Assembly: GCA_025766275.1 (NCBI GenBank)
Contig: JAFKAC010000002.1
Coordinates: 2,604,001 to 2,668,000 of the forward strand
Direction: 5' to 3'
Length of the DNA: 64,000 bases
Origin: Lactarius indigo
Lineage: Eukaryota > Basidiomycota > Agaricomycetes > Russulales > Russulaceae
Shown: positions 46,581 through 58,399 of the stretch, piece by piece
Numbering within the stretch: the first letter of the stretch is position 1
How the letters are laid out: the number at the start of each line of letters is the position of its first letter
The notes under the pieces: generated by a model
Database searches by the model: none
Told to the model about the DNA's origin: nothing
What the model saw: only the letters and a program-made list of their open reading frames with translations
Position numbers and translations under genes: made by a program

Positions 46581-47489
46581 ATGAGAGCCGTGGTCCAGCG
46601 CGTCCTCTCGGCATCTGTCACAGGTCTCTCGTTATTATATTATTATACTCTGGATATTTCTGATCTAACCTCTACAGTGGATGGAGAAACGGTTTCCGAA
46701 ATTTCTCGGGGTTTGATGGTACTCGTGGGCATCGGTGTTGGTATATATCGCATCTAATCGATATCGTCGAGTGAGAGTGATCGAACCGACTGAGAACATC
46801 ACCCCACAGATGATAATGTGTCCGACATCGAGACTCTGGCGAAGAAGATGTGGGCCTTCGCATTGCATTTGGTCGTCGCTGAACTTTATCCCCCGTGGTA
46901 CTCATGACTTCTAATCTGACCTAGATTAACTCTCAAGGCGTTCGCTCGTTCCACCGGCGACATGTGGAAAGCCAACGTCAAAGAAATACAGGGAGAAGTC
47001 CTGTGTGTATCCCAATTCACCCTCATGGCAAACACTTCTAAGGGTAGCAAGCCCGACTTCCACCGCGCCATGGTTCGTATCTTCCTCTTTTTCTGCCGCA
47101 CGCGATCTGGTTCCGTTTACACGAGAAAAAGTCAGCAGATCAGTCACGGGCTTTGTACGACTCGTTTCTGCAGCACATGGGCACTCAATACGCTCCAGAG
47201 AAAATTAAGGGTAGATCCTTCACCCCCATCCTGATGAAACAAGTCGCTCTAGCAACTTGACAGATGGGAGATTTGGGGCCATGATGAACGTTAGCCTAAC
47301 CAATGAGGTGACACTCGCTCACGGACTGCATCCCCTTTTTTGCACCGTCTGATTTGTGGCGGGGAACGATAGGGCCCAGTTACGTTCACCCTTGACTCTC
47401 GGAAATTCGAATATGTCGTGCCACCAATTGCCACGCAGGTACAGGTACGGGCGGGCGGAATGCTGGCTAAAAGCACCGATGGGGCATGA
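46581..47489 (+). CDS. DTD1: D-aminoacyl-tRNA deacylase (DTD family)
   Basis: About six short exons. The ATG is at 46581 (MRAVVQRVLSASVT), and the TGA at 47487-47489 follows GMLAKSTDGA. The enzyme removes D-amino acids, and glycine mischarged on tRNA-Ala, from tRNA. Frame is kept through VDGETVSEISRGLMVLVGIG, DDNVSDIETLAKK, ILTLKAFARSTGDMWKANVKE, QGEVLCVSQFTLMANTSKGSKPDFHRAM and YDSFLQHMGTQYAPEKIK. It continues into DGRFGAMMNVSLTNEGPVTFTLDSR. The SQFTLMA motif and the cross-subunit NxGPVT motif (here TNEGPVT) are the catalytic signatures, with the usual Gly-cisPro supplied by GPVT. Length is normal, about 165 residues. Confidence 0.93.
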
Positions 47490-48103
47490 AATTCGCACGA
47501 AGTCGAACATTCTTACATGCTGTCGGTGGCGATCATTACTTCGCAACCGGTCATCAATTTCACCACTTTTGTCTATGGCCATCAATTTTGCACCTATCCC
47601 TTAGCTGCTTCATACCTGAATTTGATGGAACTAGCATGGGTTACTCAAGTGTTACTGGCGGAATGATGGCTACCGACAACAATCAGTCCACTCGTGCTCC
47701 CAAGCGAATACAGCGCGATACAGAACCGTGGGCGCTGTAACTACAAACCCTGCCATCAAATCTGAGAGGTCCGCAGACATCAATATAGGCAAATGAGGGC
47801 CCACGGTTCTGGATCACGCTGTAAAGTGTAATTGTCACACCCTCAACGAGTGTCCAGATTATATCTTCCATTCAATCTTAGTCCATGCTTTGAATATATA
47901 TCTATAAGTCGAATAAGTGGTATCGCACCTCTTCGGTTGTGCGCTGTACCCTAGCCACGAGCTATCTAGCACTGAGAATGAGTGTGAACGAGTTGTGCAA
48001 TAATACGAGTACGTGCGGTCGTAGGCAACCGTGGAGGACAAATCAATTAGGAAACGGCAGGTTTTAAGCGAGGAATCGGAATCACCAGAGCAGGGGACTA
48101 GGC
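47490..48103. other. Intergenic between convergent DTD1 and PGS1
   Basis: About 610 bases. The only structure is the inverted repeat at 47709-47823, listed separately. Confidence 0.5.
47709..47823. repeat. Imperfect inverted repeat, 27-bp arms with 61-nt loop
   Basis: The left arm 47709-47735 and right arm 47797-47823 are reverse complements at 24 of 27 positions, including the perfect 12-mer CAGAACCGTGGG / CCCACGGTTCTG. The transcript of either strand would fold into a long hairpin. It may be a small MITE-like remnant or a 3'-end structure shared by the two convergent genes. No target duplication is evident. Confidence 0.7.
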
Positions 48104-49887
48104 TCAGAGATATCCGCTCAACAGACGGGCTAGTACTTTTGTGATGACTCGGACATTCCTTTGGTCCCCTTTCCAATCTTCTGCAAACTCGTTCAGCCCT
48201 TGGAGCTCGAGCTGAAGCTTCGTTCTAACGGCTACAGAGTTCGCAAGCATCACAAAGGACAACTCAGTGTCGAGTTGTGCAGAACGTGAGTTCAGGTTTG
48301 TGGAGCCAAAGAGGGTGATAATGGGTAGAGAGCCCGGTTTTGGTGAAAGCCAAATCCCTGCGGATAAATAAACCAAGGGATAATTGGCACGTACAGGTAG
48401 AACCACGGAAAAGCGAGCGTACCTTTTGAGTGATAGGTCCAGCCAGGTCTGTTCCATTCTTTGAGATCCACCAGCCCAGAAATGTGTTGATGATCATGAG
48501 AATGAGAGGCACGCACGGCTGCCATAAATCGCTGCTCGAGCCACGTATAACCCTCAGGAAGGCGACCAGATATTCCTCGGGAACCGTAGAAACCATTTGC
48601 CTGGGGATTGACAAAAGTTAGCCATCACTCATTTCGAAGACGAAAAGTTAAAAGGCACTTCAGGACTGGCACAAATAATACGGGTGGGAACACCCGAGCT
48701 GAGGATGAGATGCTTGTACGAGTCGGAGAGTCCGAAATATCCGCTAGTCAAACTCAACAGAGGATGGAAATCAGAAGTCGTGTTCCGATCATCAGCGGCT
48801 CCCAAGTGGTCGTAAAGCAACCTCAAGCAATCTTCTTCCTCTCGAATGCCGAACTGCCCGGCCTGGATGACAGGAAAAAGTAGTACAGAGTCCTCTTTTT
48901 GGAGTTGCTCTTGGACATTGTCGCTCTTCGCTTTGTAATGACGCTGAAGGCTAGAAAGTGCAAGGCCAGCTTGGTGCTCAATGTGGTGGGGTGACATTGG
49001 CGAGTGTGGCCAGTGGAGCATAGGGGAAGTCGTAGTCCTGCTCGGTGTTGACGAAGGGAGTAAACCGTACGAGAAAGAGGACGACGTCTTCAAAAAGTCG
49101 AAGCAATAGTTCGACAATTCTGGAGCTGAAGAAAACACCAAGTAGCGGTCTTGTCGATCCGTGAAATAAGACTTATTCAAATTGGCACTACCCAACGGGA
49201 CGTCAATGAATTTCGAATTTGTAGGATTGTGGACTCATTACCCGCTGATAATGACGCTGTCATCGGCGCCATAAATCTTTGCGTGCCACGTTCCAAAACC
49301 CTCGTTGAACCGCGGAGGAACAAGCTTAGAAAGGACACCCTTGAGCTTGGGGCTACGGAAGAGAGAGACATGACACCGGTCTGAAAAATCGTTGAGCAGC
49401 GGCGCTAGGAGAGCAACGGTCGAGGATGGACCGGGCCTTGTCGACCTATTATAGTCTAGCTGTAGATAAACACGGAGGGACTTCTTTCGATGCAATGCAT
49501 CACGTATGGTTTCTATCTGACCGAGTGAGTCCCAACCGAAGCGAGCTGGCTGTCTAAATTTCGCTCACCAATTCCGTCTCCGCAGATCCGATGTAAAGTG
49601 ACGAAATGAATATCCGTCTTTCTGCGCCCCGGATTAAGTCCTGAAGGAAGGTCAGTCGTGAGGAATCACCGAAACAAATGTCTCACAATCAATTGGGTAT
49701 AGAATTCGGCTGGCGTTGACAAAATGTGTATGTTCTCTGACGAGAGAGAAAAGTGCGGTTGGGTGTGCGCCAAGTCGGACGTAAATTTCTGGATATTTGG
49801 GTATCGGGCTAGGTTAGAAAGGTGCCGCCAGGTTTTCAGGACATCAGTAGTGCTGGCCCGCAAAAGGGGAAGCCAGCGATGCAACAT
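48104..49887 (-). CDS. PGS1: Phosphatidylglycerophosphate synthase (PLD superfamily)
   Basis: About seven exons. The ATG is at 49887 (MLHRWLPLLRAST), the stop at 48104. Pgs1 makes phosphatidylglycerophosphate from CDP-diacylglycerol and glycerol-3-phosphate, the committed step of cardiolipin synthesis in mitochondria. Visible are ENIHILSTPAEFYTQL, DLIRGAERRIFISSLYIGS and LRVYLQLDYNRSTR. The first HKD-type motif is HAKIYGADDSVIISGANLNKSYFTDRQDRY. The second motif is YHSKGIWLS...LFGSTNLNSRSAQLDTELSF, where the family keeps His and Lys but not the Asp of classical PLDs. The N-terminus is Arg-containing and amphipathic, fitting mitochondrial import. The gene is head to head with the Asi3-like gene (96 bp). 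Confidence 0.93.
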
Positions 49888-49983
49888 CTGAGGTCACTCG
49901 GAGCGAACAAGTTGGGGTGAGCGCCTGTTTGGGTGAGTGTGCCACCGGATGCCACTCGCTCGCCCGTGCTCTTCGATATCATT

Positions 49984-52412
49984 ATGAGTCTTCCCGCGAA
50001 CTTCGTGTCTCTCTCTTCAGGTCATATGGACAATACCGCCTCATCGTCCGTTTACAGAAACTTTCTCAAATTCGTCCTCGACATCCCGTCCCGTTTCCTT
50101 ACCCGTCTTCGGTCACTAGACAGACTCTTGGATAGAGAAGCAGAGTCAAATCAGGCGGTATCCTTCTTGTTAAGCTACGGCACAGATTCTGGTGCACCCG
50201 CAGCACACATGGCCACTCCTCCGCCCTCCGCATTCCCCCCTTATCCTGGTCCCTGGTCGTTCTTCGCGTCGGGATACGCCGTCTCCCTATTCGCGATGGT
50301 AAGACACACCCATTCAATGATCTCGAACACTTCTTTATCTGCACAAAGGCACTACTCTTGAACCGCATACAAAACATTGTCGTACCAAGTCGGCGACCGC
50401 CATTGCATCACACTCGTTCGGCCCACGACTTGAGATCCCGTTGGGTCCTCTTCCGCATGATTCTCCCCTCAATATTTCCCATAGATTTGTCATCAACTTA
50501 CTCCAGAACGGTCCTCAGAGTGCCAACTATGTACTTCATCTTCAAGTCACTTGTTCTCTGGTCAATTTTGGCCTTGCAGGCCTCAGATTACCTTTCTTCT
50601 ACATCTTGGAAGCCCCTCCAGTTGTTAGACAACTGGGCTTCCAGCAAGGAAATGGACGAGATTTGCTGGTCCACATTCCTTGCTATATGCGGAGCATTGT
50701 GCATCGGTGCTCTGACCAGAGGGTTAGAAGGCGTTGGGACCACTAATTCGTCGCCGTTCAACTTGGTTTGTTCCTTTCTCCTGCGCGCTCAATCCACTGT
50801 TTTGACCACGCTAAAAGTTTGGCTACGCCTTCATGCTACACTTCTATTCCTCACCTCTTACTCATCTGGTAAAACCAGAGGGACTACCTTCCCGTCCAGA
50901 CGTAAACGTCATTGTCACCCTCTTGGTGCCCCTGTTCCAGGTAAGAAACTTCCATTCGAGATGTAATGCAGCTGACACTGTCTCAGCTTTCCATGATCCA
51001 CCTCATTGGAGTAAAGCAGAGCTGGTCTAATCATCGTTTAATCCCGACGACTATCTGTTCGATGCTAACGCTCATTCATTTCCACTCGGTTCTTTGGCTC
51101 TCACCGGCTTCGTACCCGCTGCTCAACTATGTATCTTGCATCTTTGACTCAATGCTTCTCCTCATGATTCTGGTCGCCTTTTCCCTCAACATCCTCACTC
51201 AATTATTATTAGAGGGTTCTGTCACCCGTCTCTTCGTCGGACATGCCGCGTCTCTCATGCCGAAATGGGATGAAGACTTTTCCAGCGCATTACTCCGCCT
51301 TGGCATCGCCAGCCTTGAAGCCACGAGCGTTGCTGGCCTAGGAAACGAAGTCAGCGGCATCACTCTCACCGAAAACTCGGACGCCGTCAAGTATCAAGTG
51401 CAGTACGGTGAAGTCGAGATGAATCGTGCTGGTGTATCATCCATCACTCACGCAACTGAGGACCACGAAGGTCGCCGCACACGGAAGGAAGGCCTTTCCA
51501 ACGAAATCAGGCACGTCAAAGTGGGCCCATCTTCGCAGAACGACCCCATGGTGGATACGACATGGTTCATGGAGTGCAAGAGATTTGGTTATGCCGTTGC
51601 TAGGTTTGGGTTAGGATGTGGGCGGATGATAGGACGTATTCTGCGTGGCCAACCCGTCTTCCCTCAGCCGCAGCCTCCTTATACTGGGCAGAATCTTGTC
51701 GTTCAGTCGGCCAGCGCGTCTCAAGAAGATGAAACCGAGGACACTACGTCTGCCCAGCAAGATATATACGAGCGTTTTCTTTCCGGCGAAGCGCTCAGTG
51801 ATGACGATGAAGAATTTTCTCCCTCTAGTAACTTAGTTCCCCAACACGATGACGACAACGACAGCGACACACCAGATGAAGAAGTCGACACTTTGGCGTT
51901 ATATAACGATCTCTCTGCTACCACTTCTTCATCCGCCACTGCGTCGCATCTACTGGCCCATATGACAAACCCGGAGCCATCACCTTTGACGCGTCGGAGA
52001 TATAGGAACTTGGTCTCTGGTCAATCAGATGTTGCTGACCACGAGCAAAGTGCATGGGAAGCGTTTGTTGATGACAAGAGAGGCAAAGTGAGCCGGCAAT
52101 ACCCAGCAAACGAGTCCCGAAGGAATTGCGTCATTTGCACAGTTGAGGAGCGGCAAATTATTTGTTGGCCGTGCCGGTGAGTGTCTCCCTTTTCTAGCGC
52201 ATGGCCTCAGCTTATTGGGTGACGTTGGTGTACTAGATGTCTAGCGCTCTGTGACGACTGTCGTCAGAATCTTGCATCCCGCCTCTCGGCATCAAAGCAT
52301 ACGTGTCCATGCTGCCGCCAACCGTAAGTCCGTCTCGATAGATTGGCTCAGTGTCTTGACATTGATTGTTTGGACAGTGTTGAGGGTTTCTCCAGGATAT
52401 ATATTCCTTGAC
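49984..52412 (+). CDS. Asi3-like multi-pass membrane RING ubiquitin ligase
   Basis: About six exons. The ATG is at 49984 (MSLPANFVSLSSGHMDN), and the TGA follows the C-terminal FSRIYIP. It encodes about 730 residues. The N-terminal half has about five or six hydrophobic helices (SFFASGYAVSLFAM, MYFIFKSLVLWSILALQ, FLAICGALCIGAL, VIVTLLVPLFQ, LLLMILVAFSLNILTQLLL). A long cytosolic/nucleoplasmic acidic part follows (LSDDDEEF, DDDNDSDTPDEE). The extreme C-terminus is a Cys-rich RING: NCVICTVEERQIICWPCRCLALCDDCR...TCPCCR. The two short last exons are needed to complete it. This matches Asi1/Asi3 inner-nuclear-membrane E3 ligases in layout. In yeast these degrade mislocalised membrane proteins and latent Stp1/2. 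Function here is by analogy. Confidence 0.8.
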
Positions 52413-54707
52413 GGGTACCACCTCCGATCCGTAATGTGTATTTTACGAATGAAGACTTTGTGCTAGTGTACGTATCATCTAGTATGCTTTTGTTCACGTA
52501 CCACCCATCTGTGTGGAACGTAAGACATGAATTAACACCTGCTGGATTCGGTCCCAGGTTCTATCGGGTGACTAAGACATCGTCATGGTATGACGTTTTT
52601 GCATAAGCACCTTGGCAGCCTCGAAGCAGCTTCCCGGGCAGAAAACTGGCTGTATCTCATTTCGTTTACCGTCAGAATTTACTGCCCGAACGGCAATCGC
52701 GGGGCCCACACGAAGCAAGCCTGCGGTCTAGCAAGCTTGACCCGGATAGCCCTATAGGCCGGAATGCTTACCTTATTTACAGATAGAACACGTCCGAGTA
52801 ACACGCGTTTTGCGTTTGCCGGGGTCTTTGTCAGGCTTTGTTTTTACGGTTGACCATCAATCCCCTTTCGTCCCGACGCTCAGCCAACCGTGGCTATACA
52901 GTATCCCAGCACCAAATGGCACCACTACACGTGATACTGAAGTGGCACCCACTGTTGTTCCGCATGTGACCAAAAGACAGTCAAGATCCGTCCTACAGCT
53001 ATTAACTTCAGCGCAACATGCCTTGAAGCTCAAAATTCGAGGTCTCGCCGCAATCACGATCGGTCATGCATTTACTTGTTTGTCTGACGAAGGACCAGGG
53101 TCGTGTCCTGGTCGTGTCCAACGCTGGGATGCTCGACATGGTTGTCCTAGTGATCGTGTCTAGAAGGACGGACACAACTAGCGATCATTTTATCTTTCTA
53201 CCCCACAAATGCCATGATGGGCGCTGCATACCGTATTCCCACCCCGGGTTTCACCTGTCCTTCTTCATCTACGACGGTGGCCTACATGTGTGTCGATCGC
53301 ACGTGCTTACTGCAGCGCAGTTACTGCGCTGCCAAGGCCACGTGTGGAATCTAGCGCTTATCCCATCTGATAGGCCCCTGGGTTATCAGTTATCCCAAGA
53401 TACCCCCGCGCAGCAGCGAATTCTCGTTGTCCGAAACAATTGAAGACCACCTTTCGAAATGTTCCGATACAAACGCACGATGGTAGCACTCCCGAAAAGG
53501 CACCCCCTACGTGACCTATGTGCCTGTACCTCATGGATCCGTTGCCTTTCGCACGCTTGTCTCTTCGTTCGCAAATACTGAAAAGACAGATCGGAAGTGA
53601 AACATACCGTACACCAAGGATGGGAGCGGGTCAGGGGGACATTGGACGGCTAGTGTTCTAGATTAATTGGTGTCTGTTTTTGGCTAGGAGGCGTGCAACG
53701 ATGCATACATGGTACATGATTGACTTTGACAGAACAATATAAACGAACGTGTTTTCTGATGTGCTCCATTCCATTGAACTAACACGCTGAGTAGGTCCTT
53801 CCACGGAAATATTGTCGGGTGATCTCGGACTTTTGCCACCTACACCCAGCCGACGCTCGACGCTGAAACAATGATTACTTCTTTCCATTCTGATAGTTGT
53901 TGGTCAATGTTAAGTACCGAGGAGAAGGTGCCAAGCTCCAGCCGAAATCATGAGTACCCCTTTACGGGTGCGCATGAATCGAGATCGAGGTAGAGAATGA
54001 TGTCATAGCTAAGCCAGAAGGACAAAGACTCGGACGACCCTTTAGTTAATGAAAACGCAGTATACGGTTTTGCACCAAGGTCGAGTGCAGGTAAACGCAC
54101 CCTCCTGACTGAACGGTGATCGCAGAAGTCAGACGCACTTCGACAAGTCGGACAAACAGCAGCTTCCGAATTCTGCCGCATATCCTCGTTGATTCCGCCC
54201 AGGCTCTCCATCGTTGCACGCTAAGCGGGTGAAAAAGGTTATGCAGAGATTACCGAAAAAGACGAGCTTCTTTTCCCGCACTATTTTCGTGCGCTACGGT
54301 GCAAAGGGCCTAGACAAGAACCAAGTAGTGGAGCAGATCGAGTTGTATTGGAAGATGTAGTACGGAGATTTGGATGGATGCAGTTTCGAAATCTGTGACA
54401 AGACAACCGTAGACACTCGCGACGATCACTAAAGACACGTGTCAAGATATAGCAGCGGCGTATAGTATTGTTTGTTTGTTTCGTCGTGATATGAATGAGT
54501 TCGTGTCAGGACCCAGTCTCGGTTCTTGGCTGACCAGGTAGACTACCGCTAACGAGTCGCGATGCTAAACCAAGCCGCGGGTGCAAACGTGTAGGTGCAT
54601 TTGCACACGCGCGCGTAGAAATACGGAAGAGCAAAGACCCCCGGCCACTCCGCTCCTCAAACATCCAATGATCAGACCCCAGCCACTCTTGTGCTTGTGT
54701 TTTCTCA
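52413..54707. other. Longest gene-free stretch in the window
   Basis: About 2.3 kb after the Asi3-like gene. Open frames up to 125 codons occur on both strands but without codon bias, splice pattern or family match. One minus frame (53948-54211) contains CPTC...CDH but nothing around it supports a zinc domain. No transposon ends, tRNA or tandem repeats are seen. Confidence 0.4.
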
Positions 54708-55937
54708 ATGGCCAGTGCAAGCACCAGCACGCAGGCACCGGCGCAGGCCGGCAAGACTGGTAGTGCCCAGCCACTCGTCGCACAGGGCGACTGGACCAAG
54801 AACCTCGTTCAACTCGCAAAGACAGCAGAACTCAAGTAAGGTTTTGGTTTCTTTCCCACAACCCCACGAACGACTGGCGAAAAAGCCGTTGATATTCGCC
54901 GCTTGGGGCGTGCTACCAACCGGCCGTAGTTATTTTTGGCCGCCACTTGCCACGACTCCACAGTATTCGTGTTTGGGCGAGCGGAAGTTGACAGGCACCG
55001 GTTTGTGTATAGGAAATATGCTCTCACACTACAACTGCAAACCGCCCACATACTCTCGGCGCACGCCACGCTAGAACAGAAGATGAGATCAATACAGGAT
55101 CTCAAGGAGCAAAAGAATAAGTGAAGTTGGATCTTCTTTTGCAATCTCCGTAAACTCACGAATCCTGTCCGCCATGCGTATGGTTCTGCCATCCCATCTG
55201 ATGTACGACTAGACTTGACAGCGAGCGGGCGAGGCTGCTTAACTGTCTGAGAGAGGTGCGTTTCACCTTAAACGTTATCCTCCCCATTTGGGAATATGGT
55301 ACCTCCCTGTGAACAATGGTCGAGACTGACGACACATGTTTCCATTCATCAGGTGAACGAAGATCGTGACAAGGTATGGGTATGCGGGAGTTCTGCAGGA
55401 ATCGATACGATCGGTAATATCATTTCTGACGGTTCCCTTGCGGGCAGACCGACATGATGGAGGCACAACTCAATAACGAGTAGGTCTCCCCGCCGACCGT
55501 GTGGCCGAACGGCCCAACATACTAACCCAGCCGCGGCAGGTGCACCGAGCTTCGTACACGCATACAACAAATCACGGACGGGGAGTATGCGACGGCAAAA
55601 CGTGACGTTGATGCGCTTCGTGCGGAGCTCGGACAACCTCCGCTTCCGAGCTTGCAAGCCACGCTGGAAGAAAAGTCGCAACAGTATGTCCGGTGTAGGC
55701 GCCGAAATGAGCCGCGATCTGCTAACACCGAACCCCCTTGGCACGACAAGGTATCTACAGGAACGCCGCCTTGGTGGTGAGCAACACAGCAAGCGCACAG
55801 CCGAAGAGATAGTGCCGGAGGGAGCGCCGGCGACGAGCACGAAGCGCCCACGGGGTCGCCCCAAAGGGAGTAAAAACCGGGGAGGGAAGGTATCCAGTAG
55901 CAGCAGCGGACAAGCGCCGGAGGCAGTCCCGGCGTAA
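54708..55937 (+). CDS. Coiled-coil AT-hook protein, function unknown
   Basis: About seven small exons. The ATG is at 54708 (MASASTSTQAPAQAGKTG), the stop TAA at 55935-55937. Donors GTAAGG, GTGAAG, GTGCGT, GTATGG, GTAGGT and GTATGT keep a continuous frame of about 240 residues. The sequence begins with GDWTKNLVQLAKTAELKKYALTL, then a heptad-type coiled coil (LEQKMRSIQDLKEQKNKLDSERARLLNCLREVNEDRDKTDMMEAQL, written here only as its positions 55075-55470). ELRTRIQQITDGEYATAKRD and LGQPPLPSLQATLEEKSQQYL follow. The C-terminus has a basic AT-hook core (KRPRGRPKGSKN), which binds the minor groove of AT-rich DNA. Nuclear location is therefore likely. I do not know the family's role. Confidence 0.75.
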
Positions 55938-56878
55938 ATGAGGTTTGGTGGCGGCGACCATTTGGCAACGACACGAAGACGCCCGTTGGGGGATTATTGT
56001 TGGTCGACTGCGTCTCGCATCACCTACTGTATAAGCGAATTAGCTGTGATGCTTCGGGGGAGAGCCGATTTTGGAAGCGAACACTTTTTCGCCACACCTT
56101 CTCGCCTCTCGCTCCTTCTGTTGTATCTGTAGAGAATTTCTATTCGGACAGTTTGGTCATCACAATACGAAACAGGCTCAGGGTTGTAACGAGACGAGTC
56201 AGCGGCGGCAACGGAACTTGCGGGTCTGCATTCGGGCATAAGAGTCATAATACATTATCTATCAACGACAACGAGGGGAGGGGCACACGACGCCCTTTGA
56301 AATAAGCTAATCAAAGGAGGCTCTGTCATCAGTTTGCAGATTCGGATTAAAGATGGGATGCGTCTGACAAATGGAGCGTTCCTAGACTTCCATATTGGGA
56401 GAATGATGAAGTAAAGAAGATCTATTGCTATTTGAAGCAATCATTACTGCGCTCTGCTGCGGTGGGGCACAGGGTAATCTAACACTTCAAGTGCTGGATC
56501 CAAGTACACGAAAACGATGTGGACAAGACAGAGGGGGATAGGAGGGCCAAGGGGCGGAATACACGTGGATGTGTGGGATGGATACAGGACAGTATGGAGA
56601 AGTGGATCGGGCTCGGCTTGGAGGTTGTGTCATGATAGATGAGACTCGTATTAGTGGAAAGTCGCGGAGTTTCGGAAATGGTAATGCGGCACAGACGGGC
56701 TCAGCCGGGTCGGAGGGGTGGTAGAGAGCCGAGCCGATCTAGATGGGCAGATCTGTGCCAAACCCGGCGCGACGACTCAGCATGCGCGACTAACAAACTC
56801 CTCCGACACGAATATATAATACCGTCCCCAATCCCATGGCTCTCCCTCACCATCCCTGCCTCCCCTCCCCACCAGAAG
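55938..56878. other. Intergenic upstream of the cyclin gene
   Basis: About 940 bases with no exon recognised. The last 60 bases hold the TATA-like box of the cyclin gene (56813-56819). Confidence 0.45.
56813..56819 (+). promoter_or_regulatory. TATA-like box of the cyclin gene
   Basis: TATATAA lies about 60 nt before the ATG at 56879, in a typical position for a fungal TATA element. No transcript evidence is available. Confidence 0.5.
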
Positions 56879-57980
56879 ATGTTGTCTTATTCCTCCGTTC
56901 ACAAAGCTAGCCTCGTTCCCGCCGCTACCCATCAACAGGCCCTTCTCGAGCTTGTCGACCAAAAGCTTTCTCGCCCCATCATCGGTAAGTAGCCCCCTCC
57001 TTTACGTTACTTCCAGCGTCCCTAAAACCCAAACCCCAGAATACCTCATCGACTCTGTCGTGGAGACGGTTGACTTTGCTTTGGGTCGTCCCTCACATTC
57101 GGGTCGCGGCCGTGCCCTCTCACGTCGTTCCTGAGGGTTCTGCCTTCGCCACAATGGTCAACAACGTTGTCACTCGTGCTGAGGTTGAAATGCCCGTCAT
57201 CCTGGCTACCCTTGTCTATCTGGACAGGGCTAAGCCTCACCTCCACATCGCCCTCGAAGAGTGGGCAAACGAACGTGTATTCCTTGGCGCCCTCATTGTA
57301 GCCAGCAAAGTGAGCATCTTGGCATCCCCATTTGTGCATCCGTCCTGACTCCCACACCTCCGTAGTATCTGAATGACTCTTCGCTCAAGAACGTGCACTG
57401 GGCTGTGTGCACAGGTGTGTTTGGCAAACGCGACATCGGGCGGATCGAGCGCGAGTTTCTCGACGTCCTTGATTTCGAGCTGAGCATCACTGAAGACGAC
57501 CTTATGGCGCACCACGACTCCGTCATGTCCCTTGTCTTACCCACCCACCGGCATTCGCACGGGATTTCGAGCCCACCACTTCCCCATCTGGCCCACTCCT
57601 CTGGCTCCCCCTCATCCACCGAAGCCTCCTTCTCTCCACGCACCCCAACCGACGAGCGGCCTATGGCTGTGGACCCTCATCCAAAGGCTGGGCATCACCG
57701 CTCACACCAAGTAGACCATGAGGCGTACCCGGTTCCACCTGTGCCGGCACACGTATCTCAGCCACGACATGAAAAAAGGCAATCGCACAGCTCTTCCACA
57801 TTCCGAATTCTCCGGTCTCTCCCTTTCCCACGACCCTTTTCCCATTTGACGTCGTCGTCATCATCATCGGCATCGTCGTCAAGTGAGTCACAAGCACCGC
57901 AACAGAGCTCTGCACAGCAAGGGCGGTGTCAGCTACTTCCGCCATTTGCCGCGCAACCCTCGGCACAAGTTTACGCTTAG
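56879..57980 (+). CDS. Pho85-type (PCL-like) cyclin, with a +1 frame break
   Basis: Exon 1 from the ATG at 56879 (MLSYSSVHKASLVPAAT) ends at a GTAAGT donor (about 56985). Exon 2 starts after CCCCAG with EYLIDSVVETVDFALG. This frame stops at TCC-TGA (57129-57134). The cyclin box continues in the +1 frame with EGSAFATMVNNVVTRAEV, VYLDRAKPHLHIALEEWANERVFLGALIVASK. After an intron (about 57310-57365) it runs on through YLNDSSLKNVHWAVCTGVFGKRDIG and REFLDVLDFELSITEDDLMAHH. A Ser/Pro-rich tail with a run of serines ends at 57980. No donor/acceptor pair bypasses the stop without deleting the conserved-looking ETVDFALG segment. Cyclins of this type activate Pho85-like kinases. Either one extra T breaks the gene, or a +1 frameshift occurs. 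Confidence 0.8.
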
Positions 57981-58399
57981 ATTTCCTCTTTCCGATCGTT
58001 ATCTTTTCTTTTCTTCTCTCTTCTCACGCACGTTATTGTTTACTGCACGCACCCATTCACTTTATCTCATTTTCTCGCTTCCCGCCTCACATGATGTCAA
58101 TTTGTTCTATCCAACCCAGCTAACTCAGGTATGAACATGTAACACACCTTACGAATTTCACCTACGTATATACATTATATCAAAGTTCGGAGAAACGACT
58201 ATCATTGTAATTTACAGCAGAGTAATGTGCCCGACTATCCGACAATGCTAAGCTGATGTTTGATGAATGATGTGATGACGAGTTGGTCGGGTGCCGACCG
58301 ACCCGAGTGGATCCGACAGTCTCAGTCAGCTGCTATTACAAACGCCCCGTCCTCTCACGCTCTCCGTTCTTACCGTCCCCTCTTCGTTTGCTGCTGACA
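57981..58399. other. Intergenic between the cyclin and NAA20
   Basis: About 420 bases. It contains the T-rich 3' flank of the cyclin gene and the short leader of NAA20. No exon is recognised. Confidence 0.5.

Noticed and set aside
53948..54211. 87-codon minus frame with CPTC and CDH
   Set aside because: The Cys/His spacing does not make a zinc motif and no adjacent exon supports it.
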